58,026 nt of DNA from Kitasatospora sp. MAP5-34 (GCF_029894335.1 NZ_JARXZC010000047.1:1-58026), one strand, 5' to 3'; shown: positions 15,874 through 25,362, counted from the stretch's first letter. Translations and numbers: made by a program. Notes: generated from the sequence alone by a model not told the origin.

Positions 15874-18447
15874 TCAGTCCGTCGCGATGGCCGCGAGGAC
15901 GTTCATCCGGCCCGCCCGGAAGGCCGGGAACAGGGCTGCCAGCAGGCCGACCAGGGCCGAGGCCAGCAGGATCACCACGATCGTGCCGGTCGGTATGGTC
16001 AGGATGGCGAGCCCCTGGCCGGAGAGCACCCGCTGCGCGGTGATCCCCCAGGCGAGGCCGAGGCCGGTGCCGAGCAGCGCGCCGAAGACCGCGATCACCA
16101 CGGACTCCAGTCGGATCATCCGGCGCAGCTGACGGCGGGAGAGCCCGATCGCCCGGAGCAGGCCGATCTCACGCGTCCGCTCGACCACCGAGAGGGCCAG
16201 GGTGTTTACCACACCGAGCACGGCGACCACGATCGCCAGGCCGAGCAGGCCGTAGATCATGTAGAGCAGGCTGTTGACCTGGCCCTGGATGATCGCCTTG
16301 TAGCCGGCCTGGTCCTTGACCGTGAGCTGCGGGTACGCCTTGAGCGAGTCCTGCAGGGCGCTGAGCGCCTGCGCCTTGCCCTTGTCCGTGCCGTCCGCCG
16401 CCTTGCCGAAGACCGCGACATCGCTGGGCAGCTCGGACGCCGGGACGGCCTTCCCGACGGTGTCGATGGCGGTGAAGAAGTTGCCGTCGAAGAGCGAGTT
16501 GCCCTTGGCGGTGATGAGACCGATCGCGAGGCTCTGCTTACGACCGTGGGAGTACTCGATCGCCAGCTTGTCGCCGACCGAGAGGTGGTGCTTGGCCGCG
16601 AACGTCTCGTCGACCGAGATTCCGCCGGTGTTGACCGACTCGGCCGTGCCCGTCTTGACGGGCAGCAGGAAGTCGGTGGTGAAGGTCGGCGAGACCGCCG
16701 CCACGGAGGTTTCGGTGGTGGCGCCGTCCGGAGTGGTGAGGATGACGGGGAGGCTCTTCTGCTCCGTCAGGTGGGCCAGGCCCGCCGTGGACTTGGCCGC
16801 CGTCACCATCGCCGGAGTGAGCAGGGCCCGGTTGGAGGTGACGATGTAGTCGGCGCCGACGGACTTGTCGATCTGCGAGCTCGTCGAGCTGACCATGGAC
16901 GAGGTGAACACCGAGGCGCCGGTGACCAGGGCCAGGCCGATCATCAGGGCCGCAGCGGTGGCACCCGTCCGGCGGGGGTTGCGCATCGCGTTGCGCTGCG
17001 CCAGCCTGCCGGACGGACCGAAGAGCTTCGGCAGCGCGGCACCGAGCAACCGCACCACCGTGGTGGCGAGCAGCGGGCCGAGCACCACGAAGCCGATCAG
17101 GCTGAGCACCACGCCGTACCCGAGGTAGGCGCCGCCGGTGGCCGCCTTGGTGGCGCTCGCCGCAGCGAGCAGCAGGGCCGCGCCGCCCAGCGTCAGCACC
17201 AGGCCGACGACGGCGCGGATGCGGTTGGCCCTGGCCTCGGCGGGGGTGCCGTGGTCGCGCAGGGCCGCCATCGGGGAGATCCGGCCGGCCCGGCGGGCCG
17301 GGATCCAGGCCGCCAGGACGGTGATCACTATGCCGACCGCGTACGCGGCGACCGGGACGGACCAGCCGATCTCCAGGCTGGCCCCCGCCAGGTTCATCCC
17401 GACGGCCTTCATCAGCTGGATCAGCAGCACCGCGAGGCCGAGGCCGGCCCCCAGGCCGAGCGTGGAGCCGAGCACCCCGAGGATGAGCGCCTCGACCAGC
17501 ACCGAGCGGTTGACCTGGCGGCGGCTGCCGCCGATGGCGCGCAGCAGCCCGATCTCGCGGGTGCGCTGAGCGACCAGCATGGAGAAGGTGTTGATGATCA
17601 GGAAGCCGCCGACCAGCAGCGAGATCCCGGCGAAGCCGAGCATCGCGTACTTCATGAAGTCGAGGAAGGAACCGACGCCCTTGGCGTTGTCGGCCTTCTG
17701 CTCCTGCGCGGTCTTCACCAGGTACCCGGAGCCGAGGGCGCTCAGCGCGTCGGCCTTGAGCTGGTCGTTGCTGCGGCTGCCGTCGCCGTAGACCTCGACG
17801 GAGGTGTACGCGTTGCTGCCGAGCAGTGTGCGCTGCGCCGTCGCGGTGTCCACGAAGGCGAGGGCCGCACCGGGGTTGGTGGTCTTGAAGGTCGCGATAC
17901 CGGAGATGGCGAAGTCGTAGCTACCACTGTCGGTGATCACCCGCAGGGCGCTGCCGAGGCCGAGACCGGCCTTCTTGGCCGTGTCGGCGTCCAGCACGAT
18001 CTGGCCGGGGCCCTGCGGGACATGGCCGGAGGTGATCTCCAGCGAGTTACGCGGGGTGTCGACCCAGTTGCCGGTGATGGTCGGGGCGCCGCTGGTCGGG
18101 CCGACCTGCTTGTCGGTGGCGGGGTTGACCAGCGTGGCGTTCGGGGTGAAGACCTCACCCACGGCGGTTTTGACGCCGGGCAGGGCGGCGATCTTCTGTG
18201 CGGTGGCGAGCGGGACGGTGGCGAGCTTGCCGGGCTCCGAGGAGCCCTTGGTCACCTTGTCCTGTTGCGGCTGGACGGAGATGTCGGAGGCGGTGGTGGC
18301 GAACAGCTTGTCGAAGGTGCCGGTGGCGGTGTTCGAGAACACCAGCGTCCCGGAGACGAAGGCGACCGACAGCACGATGGCCATCAGGGAGAGCATCATC
18401 CGGCCCTTGTGGGCGAAGAAGCTCCGAAGTGAGGTCTTGAGCAGCAT
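15874..18447 (-). CDS. ABC transporter permease, double FtsX/MacB type
   Basis: 857-residue permease. An N-terminal membrane helix (MMLSLMAIVLSVAFVSGTLV, residues about 16-36) precedes a large extracytoplasmic domain. Three helices form an FtsX domain around residues 250-390, a central membrane region and a second extracytoplasmic domain follow, and a second FtsX domain forms the end. The repeated signature TREIGLLRAIGGSRRQ / TREIGLLRAIGLSRRQ marks the two halves. It pairs with the ATPase gene 13 bases upstream. Such transporters usually act as mechanotransmission or lipoprotein/peptide exporters rather than importers; the substrate here is unknown. The start is set at MLLKTSLRSFFAHKG, the family N-terminus. 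Confidence 0.9.
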   Translation of the reverse strand: MLLKTSLRSFFAHKGRMMLSLMAIVLSVAFVSGTLVFSNTATGTFDKLFATTASDISVQPQQDKVTKGSSEPGKLATVPLATAQKIAALPGVKTAVGEVFTPNATLVNPATDKQVGPTSGAPTITGNWVDTPRNSLEITSGHVPQGPGQIVLDADTAKKAGLGLGSALRVITDSGSYDFAISGIATFKTTNPGAALAFVDTATAQRTLLGSNAYTSVEVYGDGSRSNDQLKADALSALGSGYLVKTAQEQKADNAKGVGSFLDFMKYAMLGFAGISLLVGGFLIINTFSMLVAQRTREIGLLRAIGGSRRQVNRSVLVEALILGVLGSTLGLGAGLGLAVLLIQLMKAVGMNLAGASLEIGWSVPVAAYAVGIVITVLAAWIPARRAGRISPMAALRDHGTPAEARANRIRAVVGLVLTLGGAALLLAAASATKAATGGAYLGYGVVLSLIGFVVLGPLLATTVVRLLGAALPKLFGPSGRLAQRNAMRNPRRTGATAAALMIGLALVTGASVFTSSMVSSTSSQIDKSVGADYIVTSNRALLTPAMVTAAKSTAGLAHLTEQKSLPVILTTPDGATTETSVAAVSPTFTTDFLLPVKTGTAESVNTGGISVDETFAAKHHLSVGDKLAIEYSHGRKQSLAIGLITAKGNSLFDGNFFTAIDTVGKAVPASELPSDVAVFGKAADGTDKGKAQALSALQDSLKAYPQLTVKDQAGYKAIIQGQVNSLLYMIYGLLGLAIVVAVLGVVNTLALSVVERTREIGLLRAIGLSRRQLRRMIRLESVVIAVFGALLGTGLGLAWGITAQRVLSGQGLAILTIPTGTIVVILLASALVGLLAALFPAFRAGRMNVLAAIATD

Positions 18448-18460
18448 CGGATCCCGCCCG

Positions 18461-19249
<789 letters not shown>

Positions 19250-19303
19250 TGGAATCTCCTAGGATCTGTGGTCCACCCGTTACCCCAGAGCTTGGCTGAA
19301 GCC

Positions 19304-19321
19304 CCATGTCCCCCGACATGG
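19304..19321. promoter_or_regulatory. Inverted repeat upstream of the ABC operon
   Basis: CCATGTC-CCCC-GACATGG, perfect 7-base arms around a 4-base spacer, 55-72 bases upstream of the ATPase start. Position and symmetry fit an operator for a dimeric regulator; as RNA it would also form a small hairpin in the leader. Confidence 0.45.
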
Positions 19322-19362
19322 TGCAGGCTTCCGTCTTTTCCCTGGAGCTAGCCCCACCCCCG

Positions 19363-19431
19363 GTGCCTGAGAAAGCGCACGGGCCCGACCGGGCGTAGTG
19401 CCTGAAAAAGCGCAGGCGCCTGAAGAACGCA
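19363..19431. repeat. Three 17-base direct repeats in the ABC/LCP intergenic region
   Basis: GTGCCTGAGAAAGCGCA (19363-19379), GTGCCTGAAAAAGCGCA (19398-19414) and GGCGCCTGAAGAACGCA (19415-19431). Shared core GCCTGAnnAA..GCGCA. The second and third copies are adjacent. Iterated sites of this kind usually bind a regulator. Confidence 0.55.
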
Positions 19432-19925
19432 TCCCCGAAATGTCGGTGCGCCAGGTCGGAACGGTGAGGTAAGAACCACGTTAGGAGACCCCCGCCAACG
19501 GATCGTCATCCGCCGGGAGGAGCCGGGCCAACGGTAGATGTACGGGTCGAAGACCCCACCCCCTAGGGGTCCCCGACCCCCGTCTCGGGGTAGTCCGGGG
19601 CCACCCTGCGACCGCGAGCTCACGCCGGTGCTCCGACGGCGCCGCGAAGGCGTCCACGCCCGCCCCGCGCGCCGCTTCTCCGCACGCTTCTCCACCTCTC
19701 CGCGCGTCTGCCTGCGCGTCTCCCCGCTTCTTCGCGCCTCTCGCCGGGGCCAGGGCCGGGTACCGGGGCCGGTCATGACCGCGCCCCGTTCGGGCCGGTC
19801 AATGTTGGTTCCCGGCGGTGAAGATTCGGCGGAACCATCCGACCCGTGCATCAGAACTGCTACAAGGACCGTCCTGGGCGGTCCCCGACCGCTACGGCCG
19901 GTCGCTTTCGGGCATCCTTCCCCAC

Positions 19926-21233
19926 ATGAACACGTGGCAGGAGGACCGCCCGGGCGGCGGTGGCGGCTCGTACGGTCAGGGCAACGGCGGGTACCCGGGT
20001 GGCGGCGGCGCCGAGCCGCCGCTGCCGCCCGGGCTGAACCCGCGCGGGCCCGGCGCCCCGACGCCGCCGCGCCCCCCGGCGCCGCCGCAGCAGCCGGCGG
20101 GCGCCCCGGGCTACCCGCCGCCGGGCGCGGCCCACCAGTCCGGCGGCCCGGGCAACCCCAGCGGCCCCAGCGGCCCCAGCGGCCCCAGCAACCCCAACCG
20201 TCCCGGTGGTCCCGGCGCGTCGCTGCGGACCCCGGGCGGCGACCGTTCGCGCCGGTCGCGCCGCCGGAGGATCAAGGTGGCCGCGCTCGCGCTGGTCTCG
20301 GCGCTGCTGGTGACCGGTGTCGGCACGTACTTCTGGGCCGACTCCAAGCTCAACCACGAGAACGTGCTCGCCTCGTACCAGGGCCGCCCTGCCGCCGGTA
20401 AGGGCACCAACTGGCTGATCGTCGGTTCGGACAGCCGGGACGGCCTGACCGACGGACAGAAGCAGGCCATGCACACCGGCACGGACTCCGGTAAGCGCAG
20501 CGACTCGATGATGATCCTGCACATCGGCAGCAGCGGGAACACCCTGATGAGCATCCCGCGCGACTCCTGGGTGCCGATCCCCGCCCATCTGAACACCGAC
20601 GGCAGCGGGAAGACCGTCCCGGGCACCACCTCGAAGATCAACTCGGCCTTCAACAACGGTGGTGGCCGGCTGCTGGTGGAGACCGTCGAGACCAACACCG
20701 GCATCCACATCGACCACTACGCGGAGATCGGCTTCGCCGGTTTCGTGGGCATCGTGGACTCGGTCGGCGGTGTGAACATGTGCATCGACCAGGACATCTC
20801 CGACAAGGACTCGGGGCTCAACCTGAAGGCCGGCTGCCAGACGCTGAACGGCACGCAGTCGCTCGCGTTCGTCCGGCAGCGGCACCAGATGGCCGACCAG
20901 GACCTGGGCCGGATGCGCAACCAGCAGAAGTTCCTGAGCGCGCTGGCGCACCAGGCGGCCTCCCCCGTCACGGTGCTCGACCCGTTCACCTTCTACCCGC
21001 TGGTCAGCTCGGGCCTGGGCACCCTGATCGTGGACAACGACGCCGGTCTGACCGACCTGGGTTCGCTCTTCATGGCGATGAAGTCGGTCACCGGCGGCAG
21101 CGGGAAGAGCATCACCGTCCCGATCGGCAACGCCGACTACCACACCTCGACCGGCGAGTCCGCGGTGAAGTGGGACCCGGTGAAGTCCAAGCAGGTCTTC
21201 GACGCCATCAAGAACGACACCACCATCCCGTAA
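19926..21233 (+). CDS. LCP (LytR-CpsA-Psr) family ligase
   Basis: 435-residue type II membrane protein. A Gly/Pro-rich cytoplasmic arm (residues 1-105) and a basic stretch precede one helix at about 117-136 (VAALALVSALLVTGVGTYF). The extracytoplasmic LCP domain follows, with NWLIVGSDSRDGLT (161-174), RSDSMMILHI, SIPRDSWV and the late QDLGRMRNQQKFL motif. These supply the Asp and Arg residues that bind polyprenyl-pyrophosphate in the family. It probably attaches a glycopolymer to peptidoglycan. The ATG is chosen over one 36 codons upstream because it starts the Gly/Pro arm and has a -10-like CATCCT seven bases before it. Confidence 0.92.
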   Translation: MNTWQEDRPGGGGGSYGQGNGGYPGGGGAEPPLPPGLNPRGPGAPTPPRPPAPPQQPAGAPGYPPPGAAHQSGGPGNPSGPSGPSGPSNPNRPGGPGASLRTPGGDRSRRSRRRRIKVAALALVSALLVTGVGTYFWADSKLNHENVLASYQGRPAAGKGTNWLIVGSDSRDGLTDGQKQAMHTGTDSGKRSDSMMILHIGSSGNTLMSIPRDSWVPIPAHLNTDGSGKTVPGTTSKINSAFNNGGGRLLVETVETNTGIHIDHYAEIGFAGFVGIVDSVGGVNMCIDQDISDKDSGLNLKAGCQTLNGTQSLAFVRQRHQMADQDLGRMRNQQKFLSALAHQAASPVTVLDPFTFYPLVSSGLGTLIVDNDAGLTDLGSLFMAMKSVTGGSGKSITVPIGNADYHTSTGESAVKWDPVKSKQVFDAIKNDTTIP

Positions 21234-21368
21234 ACACCGGGCCGACCGCACGGGAGAGCGACTCCGTACACCCGTACGGCGCAGCTTGCGGCAGCTTCCC
21301 GTGCGCCTTACGCGCGCCGGGCACTCCGTGCGCCCACTCTGGACCGTGAGTGGCAGTGGGTGGGCGGC

Positions 21369-21406
21369 GCGGCGGTTCCGGGGTGCACGGGTCCCGGAAC
21401 CGCCGC
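21369..21406 (+). terminator. Hairpin downstream of the LCP gene
   Basis: Perfect 14-base arms GCGGCGGTTCCGGG / CCCGGAACCGCCGC with a 10-base loop, in the 301-base convergent gap after the LCP gene. Confidence 0.7.
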
Positions 21407-21435
21407 CCTTGCTGCGCAGCCCCGCGCGCGTCGCC

Positions 21436-21471
21436 GAGCCGGGCACTGAGCCGGGCGCCGAGCCGGGCGCC
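21436..21471. repeat. Three tandem 12-base units
   Basis: GAGCCGGGCACT followed by two copies of GAGCCGGGCGCC, lying between two terminator hairpins. No function evident. Confidence 0.55.
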
Positions 21472-21479
21472 GAACGGCG

Positions 21480-21514
21480 GGAAGCCCCCTCGCCGGTGCG
21501 GCGAGAGGGCTTCC
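21480..21514 (-). terminator. Hairpin downstream of the acyl-CoA dehydrogenase
   Basis: 16-base arms with one mismatch (GGAAGCCCCCTCGCCG against CGGCGAGAGGGCTTCC) around GTG, starting 20 bases past the dehydrogenase stop codon. Works on either strand. Confidence 0.75.
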
Positions 21515-21534
21515 GGAGTCGGCGGTGGCTGCCG

Positions 21535-22698
21535 TTACGGCAGGTTCCGCGACATCACGATGCGCTGGATCTGGTTCGTGCCTTCGTAAATCTGGGTGAT
21601 CTTGGCGTCCCGCATCATCCGCTCCAGCGGGTAGTCGCGGGTGTAGCCGTATCCGCCGAGCAGCTGGACGGCGTCGGTGGTGATCTCCATCGCGGCGTCC
21701 GAGGCGAAGCACTTGGCGGCGGCACCGAAGAAGGTGAGGTCGCTGTCGACCCGCTGGGACTTGGCGGCGGCCGCGTAGGTGAGCTGGCGGGCGGCCTCGA
21801 GCTTCATCGCCATGTCGGCCAGCATGAACTGGACGCCCTGGAAGTCGCCGATCGGCTTGCCGAACTGCTTGCGCTCCTGGACGTAGCCCTTGGCGTAGTC
21901 CAGCGCGCCCTGGGCGATGCCCACGGCCTGGGCGGCGATGGTGACGCGGGTGTGGTCCAGGGTCTTCATCGCGGTGGCGAAGCCGGTGCCCTCGGCGCCG
22001 ATCATGCGGTCGGCCGGGATGCGGACGTTGTCGAAGTAGACCTCGCGGGTCGGCGAGCCCTTGATGCCGAGCTTGCGCTCCGGGGCGCCGAACGAGACGC
22101 CCTCGTCGCCCTTCTCGACCACGAACGCCGAGATGCCCTTCGAGCGCAGCGTCGGGTCCGTCACGGCGAGCACCGTGTAGAACTCCGAGACGCCCGCGTT
22201 GGTGATCCAGCGCTTCACGCCGTTGAGCACCCAGAAGTCACCGTCGCGCACCGCGCGGGTCTTCATGCCGGCCGCGTCCGAACCGGCGTCCGGCTCGGAG
22301 AGGCAGTACGAGAACATGCCCTCGCCGCGCGCCAGCGCGCCCAGGTACTTCTGCTTCAGCTCCTCGGAGCCGGAGAGCTGCACCGGCAGCGAGCCCAGCT
22401 TGTTGACCGCCGGGATCAGCGAGGACGAGGCGCAGACCCGGGCGATCTCCTCGATCACGATGACGGTCGCCAGCGCGTCCGCGCCGGCGCCGCCGTACTC
22501 CTCGGGGACGTGGACGGCGTGCAGGTCGTTGGCCTGCAGCGCGTCCAGCGCCTCCTGGGGGAAGCGGCCCTGCTCGTCGACCTCGGCCGCGAACGGGGCG
22601 ATCTTCGCCTCGGCGAGTGACCGCACCGCCTCACGGAGCATGTCGTGCTCCTCGGTGAGCCGGAAAAGGTCGAAGTCCGCTCCTGAGGTGCCCGCCAT
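21535..22698 (-). CDS. Acyl-CoA dehydrogenase
   Basis: 387-residue FAD-dependent acyl-CoA dehydrogenase of the short/branched-chain type. The flavin-binding signature is CLSEPDAGSDAAG, a second signature is QLLGGYGYTRDYPLERMMRD, and the catalytic base is Glu372 in QIYEGTNQIQR. The length is the family norm. It catalyses alpha,beta-dehydrogenation of an acyl-CoA and passes electrons to ETF. Chain-length preference cannot be read from sequence. The ATG has AGGGGCG upstream. The promoter region is an AT-rich island with paired CCTAATTC motifs. Transcribed alone, convergent with LCP. Confidence 0.95.
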   Translation of the reverse strand: MAGTSGADFDLFRLTEEHDMLREAVRSLAEAKIAPFAAEVDEQGRFPQEALDALQANDLHAVHVPEEYGGAGADALATVIVIEEIARVCASSSLIPAVNKLGSLPVQLSGSEELKQKYLGALARGEGMFSYCLSEPDAGSDAAGMKTRAVRDGDFWVLNGVKRWITNAGVSEFYTVLAVTDPTLRSKGISAFVVEKGDEGVSFGAPERKLGIKGSPTREVYFDNVRIPADRMIGAEGTGFATAMKTLDHTRVTIAAQAVGIAQGALDYAKGYVQERKQFGKPIGDFQGVQFMLADMAMKLEAARQLTYAAAAKSQRVDSDLTFFGAAAKCFASDAAMEITTDAVQLLGGYGYTRDYPLERMMRDAKITQIYEGTNQIQRIVMSRNLP

Positions 22699-22708
22699 GA
22701 TGCTCGCC

Positions 22709-22750
22709 CCTAATTCGACTAGTTAATTACCGTTAAGTAGATCCTAATTC
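22709..22750. promoter_or_regulatory. AT-rich promoter/operator island of the acyl-CoA dehydrogenase
   Basis: CCTAATTC occurs at 22709-22716 and 22743-22750, 34 bases apart in the same orientation. Between them is the partly palindromic TTAATTACCGTTAAG. Such AT-rich symmetric DNA is rare in this genome and suggests a TetR-type acyl-CoA-responsive site. The rest of the 341-base gap up to the next gene shows nothing further. Confidence 0.45.
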
Positions 22751-23039
22751 TATGGTTGTCGACTGCCTACCCCGCACGTGACATGCGCGACACCTCCCAG
22801 GACTAGCGAACGCCGTCACCGAGGGTGTCGCTCGTTGATCACACCGGTCTCACGATCCGAGGCGGCCCGTCCCGCCCGCCGCGGCCCGCTCGGTACGGCT
22901 TCGTCAGCAGAGGTCGGGCCGCCGGGCCGCCCGTCGAGCCACCGGGCAGCGGCTTCGCGCCCCGCTCACCGGCGGATACCATCGGGGCCGGTGCCAGGCC
23001 GCAGACCGCACGGCCGGCGAACGGACATAGGGGAAGCGC

Positions 23040-24383
23040 GTGGCCCTCCGCATCACGGTGATCGGCACCGGCTACCTCGGCGCGACGCACGCCGCCTGCA
23101 TGGCGGAACTCGGTTTCGAGGTGCTCGGCCTGGACATCGACCCGGAGAAGATCGCCATGCTGGCGGCCGGCCGGGTCCCGATGTACGAGCCGGGCCTCGC
23201 CGAGCTGCTGGTCAAGCACGTCGCCGGGCACGAGGGCTCCTCCGGGCGGCTCCGCTTCACCTCCTCCTACCAGGAGGCCGCCGACTTCGGCGACGTGCAC
23301 TTCATCTGCGTCAACACCCCGCAGAAGAAGGGCGAGTTCGCGGCCGACATGTCGTACGTGGACTCCGCGCTCGACTCACTCGCCCCGCACCTGACCCGCC
23401 CGGCCCTGGTGGTCGGCAAGTCGACCGTCCCGGTCGGCAGCGCGGGCCGGCTGGCCGAGCGGCTGGCCGCGCTCGCCCCCGCCGGGGAGGCCGCCGAGCT
23501 GGCCTGGAACCCGGAGTTCCTGCGCGAGGGCTACGCCGTCGGCGACACCCTGCACCCGGACCGGCTGGTGGTCGGCGTGCGCGGCGGGCGGGCCGAGCAG
23601 CTGCTGCGCGAGGTGTACGCGACGCTGATCGACGAGGGTGTGCCCTTCGTGGTCACCGACTACCCGACCTCGGAGCTGGTCAAGGCCGCCGCGAACTCCT
23701 TCCTGGCCACCAAGATCTCCTTCATCAACGCGATGGCCGAGGTCTGCGAGAGCGCGGGCGCGGACGTCAGCCAGCTCAGCAAGGCGCTCTCCTACGACGA
23801 GCGGATCGGCGGCAAGTTCCTCAACGCCGGGCTCGGCTTCGGCGGCGGCTGCCTGCCCAAGGACATCCGGGCGTTCATGGCCCGCGCCGGAGAGCTGGGC
23901 GCCGACCAGGCGCTGACCTTCCTGCGCGAGGTCGACTCGATCAACATGCGGCGCCGCTCCCGGATGGTCGAGCTGGCCCGCGAGCAGTGCGGCGGCGGCT
24001 TCCTGGGCCGCCGGGTCGCGGTGCTCGGCGCGGCCTTCAAGCCCAACTCGGACGACATCCGGGACTCCCCCGCCCTCAACGTCGCCGCCCAGATCCAGCT
24101 GCAGGGCGCCCAGGTCACGGTCTACGACCCGAAGGCCATGGACAACGCCCGCAAGATGTTCCCCGGCCTGGCCTACGCCGACTCGCCGCTCGAGGCCGCC
24201 GAGGGCGCGCACGTGGTGCTGCACCTGACCGAGTGGCAGGAGTTCCGTGAGCTGGACCCGGCCGAACTGGGCGCGGTTGTCGCGGAACGCCGGATGCTCG
24301 ACGGCCGGAACGTCCTGGACGTCGCCGCGTGGCGCGCCGCAGGGTGGACGTACCGGGCGATGGGGCGGCCTACCGTCGAGTGA
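23040..24383 (+). CDS. UDP-glucose/GDP-mannose 6-dehydrogenase family
   Basis: 447-residue nucleotide-sugar dehydrogenase that oxidises the C6 alcohol of a UDP- or GDP-sugar to a uronate with two NAD+. The Rossmann motif GTGYLGATHA is at 9-18, the catalytic Cys is Cys271 in GFGGGCLPKD, and LAWNPEFLREG and KAAANSFLATKISFIN are the substrate-site motifs. Most like UDP-glucose dehydrogenase (ugd). The GTG start follows GGGGAA at four bases. The product would feed acidic wall or capsule polymers, in keeping with nearby glycosyltransferases and the LCP ligase. Confidence 0.93.
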   Translation: MALRITVIGTGYLGATHAACMAELGFEVLGLDIDPEKIAMLAAGRVPMYEPGLAELLVKHVAGHEGSSGRLRFTSSYQEAADFGDVHFICVNTPQKKGEFAADMSYVDSALDSLAPHLTRPALVVGKSTVPVGSAGRLAERLAALAPAGEAAELAWNPEFLREGYAVGDTLHPDRLVVGVRGGRAEQLLREVYATLIDEGVPFVVTDYPTSELVKAAANSFLATKISFINAMAEVCESAGADVSQLSKALSYDERIGGKFLNAGLGFGGGCLPKDIRAFMARAGELGADQALTFLREVDSINMRRRSRMVELAREQCGGGFLGRRVAVLGAAFKPNSDDIRDSPALNVAAQIQLQGAQVTVYDPKAMDNARKMFPGLAYADSPLEAAEGAHVVLHLTEWQEFRELDPAELGAVVAERRMLDGRNVLDVAAWRAAGWTYRAMGRPTVE

Positions 24384-24427
24384 CGGGGTAGGGGCTGCAT
24401 GAAGTCGGAGGGGTGCGGGTTGTTGCC

Positions 24428-24475
24428 TTCCGGTTTCGCGCACGCAGTTCATCGAGCAGAGCCCCGCGCCCCTGG
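24428..24475. repeat. 48-base intergenic repeat, copy A
   Basis: Begins CTTCCGGTTTCGCGCACGC and ends CAGAGCCCCGCGCCCCTG. It differs from copy B (34518-34565) at two positions. Lies between the UDP-glucose dehydrogenase and the CoA-binding gene, 45 bases after the former. Confidence 0.75.
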
Positions 24476-24533
24476 CTGTGGCTGAGCGGCTGCCTACGGA
24501 ATGGGCGCGCCCGGGGGGCTGTTGTGGACTGTC

Positions 24534-24941
24534 ATGACGTACGGAGACGACGCGACGGTCCGACGGATCCTCACCGGCACCGGCGACACCTGGGCGGTGG
24601 TCGGCCTGTCCAACAACACCCGGCGGGCCGCCCACGGCGTCGCCCGGGTCCTGCAGCGGGCGGGCAAGCGGGTCGTGCCCGTACACCCGAAGGCGGAGAC
24701 GGTACTCGGCGAGCAGGGCTACGCCACGCTCGCCGAGATCCCCTTCGAGGTCGATGTGGTGGACGTGTTCGTGAACTCGGGGCTGGCCGGTGAGGTCGCC
24801 GACCAGGCGGTGGCGAAGGGTGCCAAGGCCGTCTGGTTCCAACTCGACGTGATCGACGAGGAGGCGTACGCGCGCACCCGCGCCGCCGGTCTCGACATGG
24901 TGATGGACCGCTGCCCCGCGATCGAGCTGCCCCTGCTCTGA
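24534..24941 (+). CDS. CoA-binding (YccU-like) protein
   Basis: 135-residue single-domain Rossmann-fold protein of the CoA_binding_2 family. WAVVGLSNNTRRAAHGVARVLQ is the nucleotide-binding turn, VVPVHPKAETVLG the second strand, and KAVWFQLDVIDEEAY with MDRCPAIELPLL the conserved end. Relatives bind CoA; no enzymatic role is established. The ATG at MTYGDDATV is chosen since upstream codons are not conserved; the ribosome site is poor. Convergent with DUF4234, only 19 bases away. Confidence 0.85.
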   Translation: MTYGDDATVRRILTGTGDTWAVVGLSNNTRRAAHGVARVLQRAGKRVVPVHPKAETVLGEQGYATLAEIPFEVDVVDVFVNSGLAGEVADQAVAKGAKAVWFQLDVIDEEAYARTRAAGLDMVMDRCPAIELPLL

Positions 24942-24960
24942 CCGGGCCCGGTTGCCCGGT

Positions 24961-25362
24961 TCAGACCGCCAAGCGGATGCGCTCGCCCTCGGCGGGGTCG
25001 CCGTAGTGGGCCCAGATGGTGTTCAGCTCGTACTGGTAGTACATCGAGTGCAGGCCGAAGAGGAAGACCAGGAGCAGCCCGATCCACGGGTTGCAGCTCG
25101 CCTGCATCCCGGCGGCGCGCTGCATCTGTGCGATCCGCTTGCCGGTGTTGAAGACGGAGATGAACGGCGGCACGATCAGCACCCAGCCGATCAGGATGGC
25201 GAGCAGCGAGGTGAGCGGGCTGGAGTCGATGCGGGCGTCGAACTCCTTGGCCTCGCGGTTGATCTTGTAGTACCAGACGTAGTGGTAGATCCCGAGGGTG
25301 ATCAGCGGCCAGATCAGCCACACCAGGACGAGGTTGCGGTACTTGCCGGCACGTCCGGTCAC
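24961..25362 (-). CDS. DUF4234 membrane protein
   Basis: 133-residue integral membrane protein of unknown function. Three hydrophobic segments are visible: LVLVWLIWPLITLGIYHYVW (about 11-30), LTSLLAILIGWVLIVPPFIS and WIGLLLVFLFGLHSMYYQYE. The motif LGIYHYVWYYKINREAKEFD is the DUF4234 signature. The GTG start is chosen because it has GGAGA six bases upstream and places the first conserved helix near the N-terminus. The open frame upstream of it runs antisense to other sequence and is not supported. Confidence 0.83.
   Translation of the reverse strand: MTGRAGKYRNLVLVWLIWPLITLGIYHYVWYYKINREAKEFDARIDSSPLTSLLAILIGWVLIVPPFISVFNTGKRIAQMQRAAGMQASCNPWIGLLLVFLFGLHSMYYQYELNTIWAHYGDPAEGERIRLAV

Larger units (their letters stand above)
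19250..19925. other. Divergent regulatory region, ABC transporter / LCP gene
   Basis: 676 bases without a convincing gene. From left to right it holds an inverted repeat at 19304-19321, three direct repeats at 19363-19431, a CCCCTAGGGG palindrome near 19560, a Pro/Arg-type low-complexity stretch, and the 12-base palindrome CGGTCATGACCG near 19775-19786. The LCP gene has a CATCCT hexamer seven bases before its ATG. Confidence 0.6.

Noticed and set aside
14450..18432. Long plus-strand frames opposite the GT2 and ABC permease genes
   Set aside because: Composition is typical of antisense frames (Gly/Arg/Ala/Asp-rich) and the minus strand encodes recognisable transporter and glycosyltransferase domains.
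19538..20401. Arg/Pro-rich plus-strand frame before and across the LCP start
   Set aside because: It runs out of frame through the clear LCP coding sequence and has no motif.
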